Shown here piece by piece: positions 37,280-49,530 of a DNA stretch of 64,000 nucleotides; the stretch's first letter is position 1; each line of letters opens with the position of its first letter. The stretch lies in the NCBI GenBank assembly GCA_030867875.1, contig JAOWCC010000330.1, forward strand, positions 620,001-684,000, written 5' to 3'. The notes beneath the pieces were generated by a model. That model ran no database searches. It had not been told where the DNA came from and saw only the letters and a list, made by a program, of their open reading frames with translations. The position numbers were made by a program, and so were the translations under genes. The DNA comes from Actinernus sp. WN-2022 (taxonomy: Eukaryota > Cnidaria > Anthozoa > Actiniaria > Actinernidae).

Positions 37280-37795
37280 CAGTTAATTTCACAAAACTTT
37301 GGCCGCGTGGATTGCCAAGTTCGTTTGGAACTTGGGAACTATGTCCCGAAGTACGCAAATTACGTTTGTACCTGTCAATGAAATTGTGATCTTCCAACTG
37401 AACTTTGGAACTTCGGTCTGAACTTCACAACAAAGTTGCTCGCGAAATTGGGAAGTTAAGTTCGATCCCATTTTATTATGGAATATTCTTTGTAACCCGG
37501 CTCACAAGCATACTGTAGTACTGAGTGAGACAGACGAACTAAAAGGCTGGATGGGAAATTAGACGATGATACATTTTTGCTTAAAATATAAAATGGGATC
37601 GAACTTCACCGCCAACTTCTCAACTTCGTGAGCAACTTTGTTGTGAAGTTCTGACCGAAGTTCCAAAGTTCAGTTGGAAGATCACAATTTGATTGACAGG
37701 TACAAACGTAATTTGCGTACTTCGGAACATAGTTCCCAAGTTCCAAACGAACTTGGCAATCCGCGCGGCCAAAGTTTTGTGAAATTAACTGTAAA
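37280..37795. mobile_element. Inner long-inverted-repeat element 1
   Basis: The left arm TTAATTTCACAAAACTTTGG is matched by the right CCAAAGTTTTGTGAAATTAA. Each arm extends roughly 190 bp (through GCCAAGTTCGTTTGGAACTT, ACGCAAATTACGTTTGTACC and GATCGAAC...), leaving a short centre near 37475-37590. A near-perfect palindrome of about 500 bp with no coding frame. Confidence 0.85.
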
Positions 37796-37796
37796 G

Positions 37797-38157
37797 CCTG
37801 GTTTTCACTAGTGATGGAAGCCGAAACGGATGTGTAAGCATAAGAGATTTACGTTCTTGTGAAAATCAACATGACGGAAGCACAAGCCTTGTCCAGAAGA
37901 GAAAACCTTGCTTGAATGCTATATTTACATTGCCAGGGGCCTGAGAATGAGCATTCTGATTGGCTAAATTATTCTGCTTCTGCTTACGTTTGATTAGTAA
38001 GCGATAGAAGCAGAAACGTAAGAATTAGGAAGCCTTCCGTTCCTTCCACTTCTGCTTCTGTTGAGCTTCCACTTCCATCTCTGTTTCTTTAATTTCACTA
38101 GAACGTAAGGCTCCTTATGCTTCCGCTTCTGTCGCTAGTGAAAACTAGCCTTAACTG
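37797..38157. mobile_element. Inner inverted-end element 2
   Basis: GCCTGGTTTTCACTAGTGA at the left is matched inverted by TCGCTAGTGAAAACTAGCC at the right. The interior carries repeated purine-rich words (GGAAGC, CTTCCGTT, CTTCTGC). It abuts inner element 1 directly. Non-coding MITE. Confidence 0.75.
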
Positions 38158-38901
38158 ATCAAAATTTGAGGGATGCAGCATGCAATCATGTTTTCAGTTT
38201 ACTATACATTTGTCTGTAAATTTTCCCACAGACTTTGACCCGTTGTTTAATAATATATAGATAAATGTATTATTGGTAAACTGAAAACAAGATTGCATGC
38301 TTCCCAGCACAGCCACAGCACTCAATTTTTTATCAGTTAATCTTTTACCTGGTACCTTAAGCTTGCAGACAGTAATAGTTCAAAAATTTGATTTTTACGA
38401 AAATTATTTGGCATCAGATTCCCATACGAACACTGTATTTCATGGTTCAAAATCAGCTCGGAGCACAGGAACAAATTATTGGAAATTTTTAGATTTTCTG
38501 TTGAAATCTTTGCTAGCAACATTTGTCTCTGCTTCTTCTCACTTGGAAGTCAATGATAACTGATATTTGTAGTATCTTGAGTCATTAGAGCAGCCGAAAG
38601 CTATACACATGTACGATAAACCAAATTACTTTCTTCTGGCATTCTGAAAGTAAATGTTCTCGCCATATGCAACAAAAAAAATCATTGTGAAATGTGAAAT
38701 AAAGTATTGTATTGCATATATTCTCATAAACTCTGCTAACACTGCATTTCTGAGTCTCACCAGTCAAAGTTGAAAATGCTGCATTTTATACTATTTTTTC
38801 TGGAAAATTTACACACTGGAAAAACTACCCTTGAAATATTGTTTTAATACACTTAAGGATTGTATTCAAAAATGGTTGATTTTAGGGTTCAGTTCCCCTT
38901 C

Positions 38902-40700
38902 AAAGTAGTAGCGTAGATGTAGTAATAAATAATTCGAAATAAATAAGTTCTGCTATATTATTTTTTTGTGTACAGATGACACAAGCCCTGTAATTTGTGA
39001 AGTCAGGTACAGGAAATAAATTAGTTTTGCCATGCTGTCCACAACATTGAGAATATGGAATAACAGCTTCTAATTGTGGACCATTGTGTTTTCTTTGTGC
39101 TGGAGGTGTGATTGTTTTTCCTTGGTATGTTGACATATGATACTGGGAAATTTGCACTGAATTGAGCCACCACACAATCTACAGTTATCAGCAGAGAATC
39201 GAACTTGAAAACAAATTTTCTCTTCATAGATGTGCAACACAGATAAATAAAATAGCAGAAATATTCTTTCAAATACATCTTTGTATAATCGTTGGGTTAA
39301 CTTTAGGGTTCAGTTTCAGTTCCCCTTTAAAAAACTTCAACATTGAAGGTCTGGAGTTGACAGGGAAAAATGTGTTTGTTCACATAAACATCACAACAGT
39401 TCTTGAAAAAAAAATCCATAAAAATATTTTGTCCTAATAATTTAACCAAAGAAATGCAGGAAAATGATGTGAACTTTGCTTGTTATTGTGTAGTACTTTG
39501 ACTCAACTGTTCTTTCATTCAATATCATTGTTCCAGTAAATATTGGGTTCTTAGCAATGTTGTTTTTTCACCAAGTTATTTTTTTATTGTATATTTCACT
39601 GTGCCGTGGTGTCTAATAGAGAAATTGACAACAAATAGGAAACAATACAGCGTTGACATAATATATGTGCATTTCCCAGGCCCACCTCTGCCTGGAATAT
39701 AGTGAGACCCCACTGCCAACAAATGACAAATTTTATCATGATGAAAGACAAAAATAACTGCTCAGATTAGCAGAGTATGCTTTCCAGGTATACTGGAGAA
39801 AATGTGGGACAATTTTGATGAAGGATGGCAAAGATTCGAGTGGATGAAAATTATTGCTTTTGAGCTTGAAATCGGTTCACTGTAATCGAAATCAATTTTG
39901 TAATGCACTTTAATCGTTGCCATCCTCTATCGAAAATGTTTAAAAAGCATACCAGGACATTCACATTGTATTTCTCTTCTATCTTACGGTGTTATTTAGG
40001 TAGTTTTGTAAGAAGCTCTGCCGGCGTAAATGAAACGTGCACGTGTTTAAATTGTCGGTCTAAATTATTTTGGGCAGCTAGAAACTTCTTCTAAAAGAAT
40101 CACTCTAAATAAACTCGGGGGAAAATCCACGAATGATTCATTGACAATAACAGATGAAGCATTAGTTTTCTATGAAAGATTCCGTATTGAAACAAAGTCT
40201 TCTTAGTGAACAACATGACCGTATGCCGTATGGGATAATATTTCGAAGCCGAAGGTTTGGTGTGATAATTTCTAACTAGAGTAAAATTCATATTTTTCGG
40301 CTAAACCACACAAATTGGACCTTCAAATTCGTATATAATCTTACCTGGATATTCTTCTGATGTTCAGAGTTGTTTGGAGTCTGTTTTGCTTTGTCCTTGA
40401 AGTCATCTGCACAGATATTGTAAGTCAGCTCCAAGATAACAGCTTCAAGATGACAAAATGGCCGACGCAAACTGGAATGTTTCGTATTGCATTGTGGTCT
40501 ATACACAAACCACAGGAGGCCCAGACTCTGATTATTCCCCAACTCGTGAATACCGTTGGGCGAAAACTTATCAGTTGTAAAAACGGCTAGAATTCGTCCA
40601 TATTTTCCGACTGGCAATAAGAGAGGTTATTAGTTGGCTAAGCAGCTAATACGGCTGTGTATTTTTACGAGTCATTTGATTTTGGACAGCGTTTAGGCTA
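38902..40700. other. Intergenic; one unproven exon candidate on the minus strand
   Basis: Most of this stretch shows no gene. A minus frame from 40617 to about 40346 (starting MPVGKYGRILAVFTTDKF) ends in a good donor (ATCCAG/GTAAGATT), so it could be a first exon, but no downstream partner exon was recognised. No function assigned. Confidence 0.3.
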
Positions 40701-40815
40701 CACTGGTTCCAGAGGTTTTCAGAGAGAGCCGCGGAGATAGAGGGCTGCGAAGAGCTCGCTGATCGCGGCTATTTTTCCGCGGCTGTTCTCTCTAGAAAAC
40801 CTCTGGAAACCAGGG
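40701..40815. repeat. Fold-back repeat
   Basis: CACTGGTTCCAGAGGTTTTC is matched by GAAAACCTCTGGAAACCAGGG, with inner arms GAGAGAGCCGCGG / CCGCGGCTGTTCTCTC. A compact MITE-like palindrome, GC-richer than its surroundings. Confidence 0.8.
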
Positions 40816-43471
40816 TACGTTTAGGTGAGCCTGTTCCCAGTAAAACTTCAGACATCGGAGTAAACCCGGTGTAGCCAAAGTAGCCAGTTGTTGTTGTTGA
40901 GCCATTCCCGGTCTCGAAGACATTTCGGCTAGCTAGTGGCTAGCATGTATGCGCTACTTTTCAATTCGAGTTTAAATAAAGGTTATTGTGTTGTATTTGT
41001 ATTATTTAAATATGAAATATATGTAGCGTACTGATAAAAAATAAAAACTCCCCTAGACCACAGCGCATGAATCCGACTCCCACCTACAATGTGAGACGCG
41101 ACCCCAACATTGCAAAGCTTTCATCTTCAAACATGGCCTTCCCTTGAATGTCGGGGCCCCCGAAGGTCTTTGAATTCCAAGGAATCTCTCGGTGCATTTA
41201 CTCGACTGCATGGGAGGAGAACTACCGGGACCCAAAGCCACAGAACACACCGCCGTGTATTGATAGTTACCTAATTACTATTGCCAAGTACAGCTACCAA
41301 TTTAGCGCATCACTGACTATTTATATGGCAGATATGGCAAACCCGTAAAGTTGCTCTCGCATGTGGGAGGCAGTCAGTTACACCATCTCGAACTCGGTTA
41401 TTTCGAACCTCTCGCTATCTCGAACTGAAATAAACCCGTTGAATTTTTAAGCCGTAGCTTTAGTTTGGTGTTACTTTTGTATAGATATCCTTCACAAACA
41501 ACAAGTTAATTGACGGCACGCAGCTGGCGATTGAAGAAAAATCATAGTATTCGACATCAGCTCGTTTTCTACGGGGCTCGCACAGTGAAGTGAAAAAGAT
41601 ACCTTGTTTAAAGTAGCCGGTGAATACTTTCGATGATAATGATGTTCGCGATGCGAAACAACTTTTTAAATAAACTGTGAGGTTTAAAATGGCGTGCTTG
41701 AGTTCTTTTACTAATCGGAGTTGAACTTATTTAAATTAAGTTTGATCGTGAATAGACCTTTTCCACGCGGCGGCCAAGATGGGGGAACTTATATCCTCCT
41801 TCCCCCTCCTCTCTCCCACCACAGGAATCCCAAATTAACCAGAGCCTGCAAGCAGGCTAGGGGGAACTAGGCTACTGGTATTCTGAGGTTCAGTTCGAGG
41901 CACAAACGTTATTTATACAGGGAAATGAAGACCACACAGTCAAAGAATCAGCTATCATAGCTTGAAACTCGGACAACTTTACGCTTCTTTATGTACTGTT
42001 TAAAACACGAACAGCAGTGTTTTATCAAGTTTAAAAATTCGAGGGCGAAGCCCGAGAATTTTTAGACTTGATAAAACACGTGCTGTGAGTGTTTTAAACG
42101 GCTTCAAAAACGCTTCAAGAATGCAATGAAAGAAAGACGCACATCTCAAGGGAATGTTTACTTAATGAACCATTGAACCTTTGTATTCACAACGCCATGC
42201 AAAATATTCGAGTAATCACCGCCTGCAATTACGAACATCTCAAGGGAATGACATGAAAAAATTACCATACTATGTTGTTTGAAGCGGCGTTTCGCAATGA
42301 AGAATTTGGTGTCGTGGTTTACCTCGATAAAGTTCAAGACTTGGAAAGCGATGTGACTGACATGACGGCAGACTCTAAATTTTTGACTCCGGCACAAACT
42401 ATGTAAGTTTGATGTAGGTTTTTATTATTTTACGGCTTAGAGTTTGGTTTAATAATTCGAACTAAACAGTGGCTCGGTAAACAAGTAATGCGGGTAGTTG
42501 GATAACTTCATTTTAAAAATATTATCTGTGTATCTCGGTAATCTGCTGATATTAGTAAATTTAGTGCAAAATTTATTATCTAGGTACCTTATGTTCCGTG
42601 TACTTTTTGTTATCTTTGGGTCTATCAGTGAATTCTTAATTAGGATGAAACTTTATATAAAATTTCATGTTCATTGGTATTCTTAAAATAAAACGTTCAT
42701 CCTAATTAGCAATTCAATGAGAAAGCTGAAACATCAATAGAAATTCCATTGTCTCAATCATTAACCCCGTTTCCCCCTCGGACAGAATTCAAATCCCTCC
42801 GCGGGCCTTTTAGTATGATGAGATTTATCAGGTATAAAGGAGCATGCACGTGACTGATTTGCTTCATCTGATTGGACAAAATGCTCATTAATTATTCATG
42901 AGTTTTTGAATGAATACGTAAAGTTGCGTAAAGTTGGTTGCCATCTTAACGTAGATTTTCGTAAGCGTAAAGATACGTAAAGTAATTAAGTTGCTATCTT
43001 TATGCAGATTTACTTGGAAGCTAAAAGTAGAGTTATGTGCTATCTTTACGTAGATTGACGGAAGCATACTGAAGATGCGTAAACACAGGGCCGGTATAAA
43101 GTTTCTCAGCCTGACTGTGTAAAATCCCAGAAAGGATCGTTAAGACCCATGGCCATGCATAAAATTTGAAGACGGTTAGAGAAGTGTTTAATTAATAAAA
43201 TAAACGGAAAACAACAATGTTGCGTGCATATTGATATATTTTAATGTTAACACATCACATTTCCCAATTTGAGCGTCAAGAAAATATCTGAAGGATAATA
43301 AAGACAATTAACGATATTGAATACGAGTGTAGTTTACCGTGAGACGTATAAAACAAGTCTATCCGTGATTTATAGAAATAATTGAGCTATATATATATTC
43401 CCTTGTACTTGTCAGTTTGTAAATTGTTGAAGACGTGAATAATGACTCCTGTGAACAGCACACTTTTTTTT
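40816..43471. other. Intergenic with small repeats, no gene recognised
   Basis: Contains the palindrome at 41998-42099 and a cluster of GTAAAGTTGCGTAAAG / CTTTACGTAGATT words in both orientations at 42915-43085, a decayed repeat. Open frames here lack domains and splice context. Confidence 0.4.
41998..42099. repeat. Palindrome with GTTTAAAACAC arms
   Basis: GTTTAAAACACGAACAGCAGTG... pairs with ...CACGTGCTGTGAGTGTTTTAAAC, and the inner arms TTTTATCAAG / CTTGATAAAA and AATTCGAGGGC / GCCCGAGAATT complete a hairpin of about 100 bp. Confidence 0.8.
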
Positions 43472-43745
43472 ACTGGTCATTATACAGTCCGTATACATCA
43501 AGATCAGTACACGTCAGTATACCGGCCCGTGTACGGTAACTCGTACACAGCGTATAATGAATCAGATGTATACTGGTCATTATACAGTCCGTATACATCA
43601 ATATCAGTACACGTCAGTATACCGGTCCGTATACGGTAACTCGTACACAGCGTATAATGAATCAGATGTATACTGATCATTATACAGTCCGTATACATCA
43701 AGATCAGTATACGTCAGTATACCGGTCCGTACACAAGGTGTATAC
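43472..43745. repeat. 100-bp tandem repeat, 2.7 copies
   Basis: Units begin ACTGGTCATTATACAGTCCG at 43472 and 43572 and ACTGATCATTATACAGTCCG at 43672, exactly 100 bp apart with few differences. Each unit is itself rich in GTATAC/GTACAC palindromic words. It lies directly upstream of the open frame at 43836. Confidence 0.9.
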
Positions 43746-43835
43746 GGACTCAGCATACTTCATTATACATGACATTTCATGCAGTGTTCCATTCATTGAA
43801 AAGAGACAAATCTGCTATGTCAATGGGGTATCAAC

Positions 43836-44072
43836 ATGGTGGAGTACACGAGAAAGAGTGGTAAGAGCCTTATCAATACCAAAGTGGAATTAGAATACCA
43901 GGAAGAGGATGATAATGGATTGATGGCCTACCTCGGATGGTTTACCGGAACGATTATCGCTTACAATATAAGTCAAGGATATCTCGTTCGTTTCGATAAA
44001 CGATCGGATGTGGATGAATGGGACGATTGGATTCCGACCGTGACAAGTTCAGATGTTCATGTGTTCGACTAA
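43836..44072 (+). CDS. Small protein with possible Tudor-like fold
   Basis: A 78-residue frame encoding [20 protein letters not shown] followed by W-x-x-W-[IL] and DVHVFD. A strand pattern of G-W-[FY]-x-G-x-[VI] then Y-x-V-x-F is typical of Tudor, chromo-barrel or related beta-barrel readers, so a chromatin-binding role is possible. The frame is open upstream of its ATG and could be an exon of a longer gene; no partner exon was identified. Codon content is unlike the flanking AT-rich DNA. Identification is by pattern only. Confidence 0.4.
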   Translation: MVEYTRKSGKSLINTKVELEYQEEDDNGLMAYLGWFTGTIIAYNISQGYLVRFDKRSDVDEWDDWIPTVTSSDVHVFD

Positions 44073-44466
44073 ATACGCTTAAGTTTCAAGGTATTTGTTT
44101 TGAAGTTTCGTTTCAGTTGATAAAACGATAACGAGTAAATACTATGAGTTGCTTTTTGACCGGATTTTCTACTGGGGCAATGAAAAGAGGCGATATACAG
44201 TAGTCCTTATCATAGGCTAGTGTCATAATGGTACAAGATCACTTATAACGAGACGTACCTTTTAGAGCGGATTTCTTATGACAGTGAAAGAGGCGGTACT
44301 AAGTATCGTTACGAATATCGTATCTTTGGCATTCGGCGTTGGATAAAAACTCGGTTATCATTTCAACTTGCATCCATTGCTGATGTGCTATCCAATCGTA
44401 TCATTACGAAACTATCATCCAGTGAGCCGCGCACGTATCAAATTTTCAGATAGCGATATTTTTGTT

Positions 44467-45541
44467 AGCCTGGGAAACCAGCCGACTCTTATCGCTCCCC
44501 ACTCGCGTAAAAGGGACGTCGGGGCAATGAGGCAGAAAATTCCATACTGATGCATCGTGAAACGGCTATCTGCTATATACGTCATAAATTAGTTACAATT
44601 CTCAGAAGCTGAATGGCGAACAACATTCCCTGCTAGCAGAGGTCTCTCTCTGTCTTGAGAGAGACTTCTGCTATCAGGGAGCGAACAACAGAGTTCTTTT
44701 CAAGGAACATAACTACCAAGGCTGCTTGTTTCCTTGGCAGTCAGGATCACCGTCATGAACAACCATGAAATTCAAGCCTAGTTAGCGTGTGTCGGTGCTG
44801 TTGTTGGTTCATTTGCATAGTTCTTACAGCGGCTAGTAAAGCGAAATGTCGTACTGTCAAAACATTTACAAAAGTAAGTGATCAAAAAGGTACTGTCATA
44901 GTTGTTTATTATTTCATATCAGTAAACCACACACTGAGCTATCACAGAACATTGGATGAGTTGTTGGTGCCGGATAAATCGTTCAGGGCCACTTTTCAAG
45001 CCGGATCTTTTGCTAAATCTAGGCTATGAATAAACATTACATGTATAAAGTGCGCTATGCATGAATTATGAACGTGATGGTCGTTCACCCAAGCAAACGG
45101 GCAGCCTCGGTAGAATACCCTGAAAGTAACTGCATTCTGTAGCTAACCTCTTCGGCTACTGACCTGGCAAAAGAGCTGGCTTGAAAAGTGGCCTGCTGTG
45201 CTAGATGTGTGTAGGTTTTGAAATTATAAACAACTTATGTTTTGACAGTCGTAGGACAAATTCGCTTGACCGGGCCGAGCCGGTGAAAGAACGAAGCAAA
45301 CGAGCTACCGACACACGATAAATAGGCTTGAATTTCATGGTTGTTCATGACGGTGATCCACTGCCAAGCAAACGAGCAGCCTCGGTAGTTATAGAACTCT
45401 ATTGTTCGCATTCGGCTTCTGAGAATTGCAACTAATTTAGTACATCGTGAAACAGCTATCTGCTACGTCATTAATCAGTAGGGAATTTTCTGACTCGTTG
45501 CCCAGACGTCTCTTTCACGAGTAGGGGCTGGTTTCCCAGGT
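44467..45541. mobile_element. Long inverted-repeat element, 1.07 kb
   Basis: AGCCTGGGAAACCAGCC (44467) is matched inverted by GGCTGGTTTCCCAGGTT ending at 45541. Further inverted pairs continue inward: CTCGCGTAAAAGGGACGTC / GACGTCTCTTTCACGAG, GGCTATCTGCTA, TTCTCAGAAGC / GCTTCTGAGAA, and GTCATGAACAACCATGAAAT / ATTTCATGGTTGTTCATGAC. A smaller palindrome (CTGCTAGCAGAGGTCTCTCT ... AGACTTCTGCTATCAG) is nested at about 44630-44680. No transposase. Confidence 0.8.
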
Positions 45542-45548
45542 TATATTT

Positions 45549-45893
45549 TTGCCTATTCGAAAAGTAAACTTGCTATATTTGTACATGTCCAAACGGTTTC
45601 TCGAGGTAAGTCTTATATTTTGGACTCCTAATCTTCAGGTTTTGTGTTTGCTATTACGCGGACCACTTCCGCTATTAACTCAGTTACAGGAACGACGTAA
45701 TACACTAAACAACAACACGCGCGGGGCCACTGTACACAAACTTTCCCGTAAAGCTATGCATATATGGGAAAAAAAGAACAAAGTCTTGGATATAAATATT
45801 CCTCCAAAAGAGCGACGTATTGAATCTATGACGTTACGACAGCATTTGGCGCTGATAGAAAATCGCAGGCTTAAACTCTCCGCAAATTTCTAA
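45549..45893 (+). CDS. Unrecognised open frame, possible exon
   Basis: A 114-codon frame. The second half is charged and helix-prone (KLSRKAMHIWEKKNK, then PPKERRIESMTLRQHLALIE), and a good acceptor (TTAACTCAGTTACAG) precedes it at about 45689, so the real coding part may begin there. No family recognised. It starts just outside the inverted-repeat element at 44467-45541. Confidence 0.3.
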   Translation: MPIRKVNLLYLYMSKRFLEVSLIFWTPNLQVLCLLLRGPLPLLTQLQERRNTLNNNTRGATVHKLSRKAMHIWEKKNKVLDINIPPKERRIESMTLRQHLALIENRRLKLSANF

Positions 45894-46238
45894 CTTGGTC
45901 CTTTGGCAACATTTTCCACATTTGTATATTTCCGTCAGTGTTTGTCCTTTTGGAAGACAAAAAAAGTGCAGACAGAAGTGGTCAAATTTCGTAGTAGTTA
46001 AACTTTAAGTGCATATTCATATTGGCGGTTAAGACGTTTTTAAGTCTCTATAACTATGGGCCATTTGACCATACCTACGACTGTCGTCAGTCTAGTCTCC
46101 TATACCAGTAATTTAGTGGACTGGTTATGCAAAGATTGGTACATACGAAATAAATTGTCGTACTTTGTTGTACAGTTACAGTCACACTTAATGGACAGGT
46201 TAGTTAACGCCCCCCTAATGGTTTTCCTCTTTCACCGA

Positions 46239-46975
46239 AACGTGTTGGGGCCGTTAGTTAACGGCCCCAAAGAGGGTTCCACTATATACCGAGGCGTGTT
46301 GGGGCCGTTAACTAACGGCCCCAAAGAGGGTTCCACTATATACCGAGGCGTGTTGGGGCCGTTAACTAACGGCCCCAAAGAGGGTTCCACTATATACCGA
46401 GGCGTGTTGGAGCCGTTAACTAACGGCCCCAAAGAGGGTTCCACTATATACCGAGGCGTGTTGGGGCCGTTAGTTAACGGCCCCAAAGAGGGTTCCACTA
46501 TATACTGAGGCGTGTTGGGGCCGTTAACTAACGGCCCCAAAGAGGGTTCCACTATATACTGAGGCGTGTTGGGGCCGTTAACTAACGGCCCCAAAGAGGG
46601 TTTCACTATATACCGAGGCGTGTTGGGGCCGTTAACTAACGGCCCCAAAGAGGTTCCACTATATACCGAGGCGTGTTGGGGCCGTTAACTAACGGCCCCA
46701 AAGAGGGTTTCACTATATACCGAGGCGTGTTGGGGCCGTTAACTAACGGCCCCAAAGAGGTTCCACTATATACCGAGGCGTGTTGGGGCCGTTAACTAAC
46801 GGCCCCAAAGAGGGTTTCACTATATACCGAGGCGTGTTGGGGCCGTTAACTAACGGCCCCAAAGAGGTTCCACTATATACCGAGGCGTGTTGGGGCCGTT
46901 AAGTAACGGCCCCAAAGAGGGTTCCACTATATACCGAGGCGTGTTGGGGCCGTTAACTAACGGCCCCAAAGAGGG
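46239..46975. repeat. 54-bp satellite, 14 copies, each with a GC hairpin
   Basis: The unit is GTGTTGGGGCCGTTAACTAA followed by CGGCCCCAAAGAGGGTTCCA and CTATATACCGAGGC. Each unit holds a 10-bp stem GGGGCCGTTA/TAACGGCCCC around a 2-nt centre that is AC in most copies and GT in copies 1 and 5. Because 54 is a multiple of three and stops are absent, both strands read open (18-residue repeats) until copies of 53 bp (lacking one G in GAGGG) break the frame. Copy-to-copy identity is very high, so expansion is recent. Confidence 0.95.
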
Positions 46976-49530
46976 TCGGTAGTAAATAAATGTGAAATGT
47001 TATGTGGTTCCGATAAAGATAACGACAACTTCTTGTTTCTATATCCATATGTAGATAACGACGAATTCTGTCATTACCATAACACCCCAGATTTAGAGTG
47101 TGTATATTTTTAATCAGTTCGGTGTTGCCAGTCTAGTTTGGGTTTTAAGCCGGAAATGTTTGCCCTCGACCGCAGATCAATATATTAACATCAATACTAA
47201 AACACATTATGGAGACATTGCTTTATGTCATTGTTTTTCTTCGCTCACACTACCTTGTGCTGATACTGAAGTTTCAATATATTTTTCATACAGATTCTCC
47301 TTACATGCGTGAGTCAATTGTCTGATTTATGTATTAAGAATATGTCTTTTGATCAGAGTAATTGGAAATTATTTCCTAAACTGCATCAGAAACACAGTGA
47401 TCGTAAGCTTATTACATGCGTAGCTTGATTTTAGAATTTTTTATTAGTAAGAGAAGAGTTATATTTGTTCTGAATGGACCATTTGTTTGTGTTTATTCTT
47501 CAGCTGTTACAAATTTAAATGAAACCATGTTATAAACAAAGAGGTCTTGGCGGTATTACATGCAGGATTTTGTGTAAATGGATACAACCGAAAGGTATTT
47601 CAGACACAGATGCCATCTAGAAAAGTGCAAAGTGTCAGTGTTAGGCTGATAAACATTTACTCTTTATATATATTTTTTCCATGCTCTTGTATGTGTACAA
47701 TGTTTGGCATTTTTCAGTACAGACTGGTCATGTGTAATGCAATATAATATGATTGATACATTTTTACAAATGCAATTTACTGGTCAGTATATAAATCTGC
47801 AGACTGCAGACCTCAGACTGAGTAAAATCTGAAGCCTCTGAATTAAACAACCATGGAGGCTGATCAAAGTCAGAACCCGGCTAATTCTCAGATCGAATTT
47901 GAATTTAGCGTGCAGACTAGTATAAAATGCAACTGCCATATAAAGCTAGGAAAATATTAAAGAAATGAAAAATATATAAACTAAAAGTATTACCTCCGAC
48001 AGGTTCTTCCAATTCAGTGACTTGCTATTAAGTGTCTGGCGCAAGATGGCGTAATTTTTTAAGAAGCTAAATTACGATATGAATTGATTCCTTGGCATTA
48101 TTTCGTTTTCATTCTCCCAGTTACTCAAATTGAAAATTGCCATAAATGCTCAGAGAAATTCTAGCATAACATACATGCATGAAAACCCATAACATGGACA
48201 CGATTGTGCAATTTGAGTTTTTGGTATTTTAATTAGCAGTATCCGGGAACCAGTTCAAGGAAGGCATTAACATGTTTTCTGGATTTTCTTTCATAATTTT
48301 CTCTCATACCATGCCATAGTCTTCCAGTGAAGGAATTTTATTTTGAGTCACAGTTTTGTAAATGAACTATTGATTGACACTTTAACACAGGTTAAATAAT
48401 TACCACCATAGATTGATTGTTTACAACCCTGATTGCAGGCTATTTGGTTTTATTTTACCAGGTTTACAGGAAATTAAAACCGAAGAGTCACTGAATACGA
48501 AGAATGGAGGTAATAATTTATATATTTTGCATTCCTTTAATAAATATCCTTAAGCTTTACAATGTGTATGGCAGTCTGCATTTTATACCCAGTCTGCAGT
48601 CTGTAGTCTATAGTCTGCAGACTATACTGACCGGATATTTACACATGTGTGTTTCATATAAATTTTTGGGTCTTTACATATTTATAAGCTTTAGTACTCA
48701 CAAATAGATATCTTCTTTTCGTATTGACATTAGCATAACAATTAAATAAAAATGAAAAATATATTTCCTAAATGATGAAAATATGATAAAACTATATAAT
48801 TCTTCATGATCAATTCTGAACCTCTGGGCAGTGATGTGACATTTAAAGTCAATAATTATATATACTTATTTCATTTTTGAGACATTTTCTATTGTTATTT
48901 GATAACCTTTATTTCAATTAGATCCCAGTGAATTTCAATATATTGCTCATTAGATATTCAAGGCTTTTTTATGGAGGTCTTTATTTGATATAAAGACCTT
49001 GAATATCTAATGAGCTATATAAAGGCTCTTGAATTAACAAATAAAGAAGCCTTAGCCATGTTTTATACTATCATAAAACACAATGGGCATTTGAGAACAT
49101 GAGAGAAATGTTAAAGCACAAGCCAAAGGCGCGTGCTTTTAACATTTCTCGAGTGTTCTCAAATGATCAGTGTTTTATGATAGTATAAAACATGGATTTA
49201 AGGCTTCTTTATCTGTTTTATAATATAGATTTACGCACGCGATGAAAGGAAACTGCCAGTTTAAAACGATAAAACACAGCAAACCATGTTATATATTCTG
49301 ATAAAACATGGCTTTTTAGCCAATCAGAGCGCGTGTACTATTGTATCTATATTATAATACCTAATAGTCTTTATATTGAAATTAACAGTCTGGAAGTGAA
49401 ATAAAGGTTATCGAAAAACAACGAAATAAGTCAGTTAAATGCCTCGAACCTCAGTATTTAATGCTTATAATATAATGTAGACTGAAAAATAAGATCATCT
49501 TTGTCCTGTAGCCCTATAAATGCAGTCTAT
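46976..49530. other. Intergenic, no gene recognised
   Basis: AT-rich. Includes CTGCAGTCTGTAGTCTATAG-type runs (48590-48630) and two fold-backs, 48957-49018 (TAGATATTCAAGG / CCTTGAATATCTA) and 49041-49212. Confidence 0.4.
49041..49212. repeat. Fold-back repeat with ATAAAGAAGCC arms
   Basis: ATAAAGAAGCCTTAGCCATG, continuing TTTTATACTATCATAAAACAC, pairs with GTGTTTTATGATAGTATAAA and ACATGGATTTAAGGCTTCTTTAT. The inner arms GAGAACA...GAGAAATGTTAAA / TTTAACATTTCTCGAGTGTTCTC complete a palindrome of about 170 bp. Confidence 0.85.

Larger units (their letters stand above)
36782..38901. mobile_element. Outer element of a three-level nest, long inverted ends
   Basis: Left AAGGGGAACTGGACCCTAAA (36782) and right TTTAGGGTTCAGTTCCCCTT (38882-38901) are inverted ends. 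Similarity continues inward for several hundred bases: ACTACCCTTGAA, the PolyC tract region, TGGCATCAGATTCCCATA and the CAGCAACATTTGTCTCTG segment all recur inverted. A further lone terminus is at 39305-39328. No transposase frame. It is interrupted by two smaller elements at 37280-38157. Confidence 0.75.

Noticed and set aside
46056..46648. Repeat proteins on plus and minus strands (18-residue units)
   Set aside because: Products of a 54-bp satellite free of stops; both strands open equally, and 53-bp units break the frame.
46239..46975. CRISPR-like array (regular repeats with hairpin)
   Set aside because: The whole unit is repeated without unique spacers, and the DNA is from an animal genome with introns.
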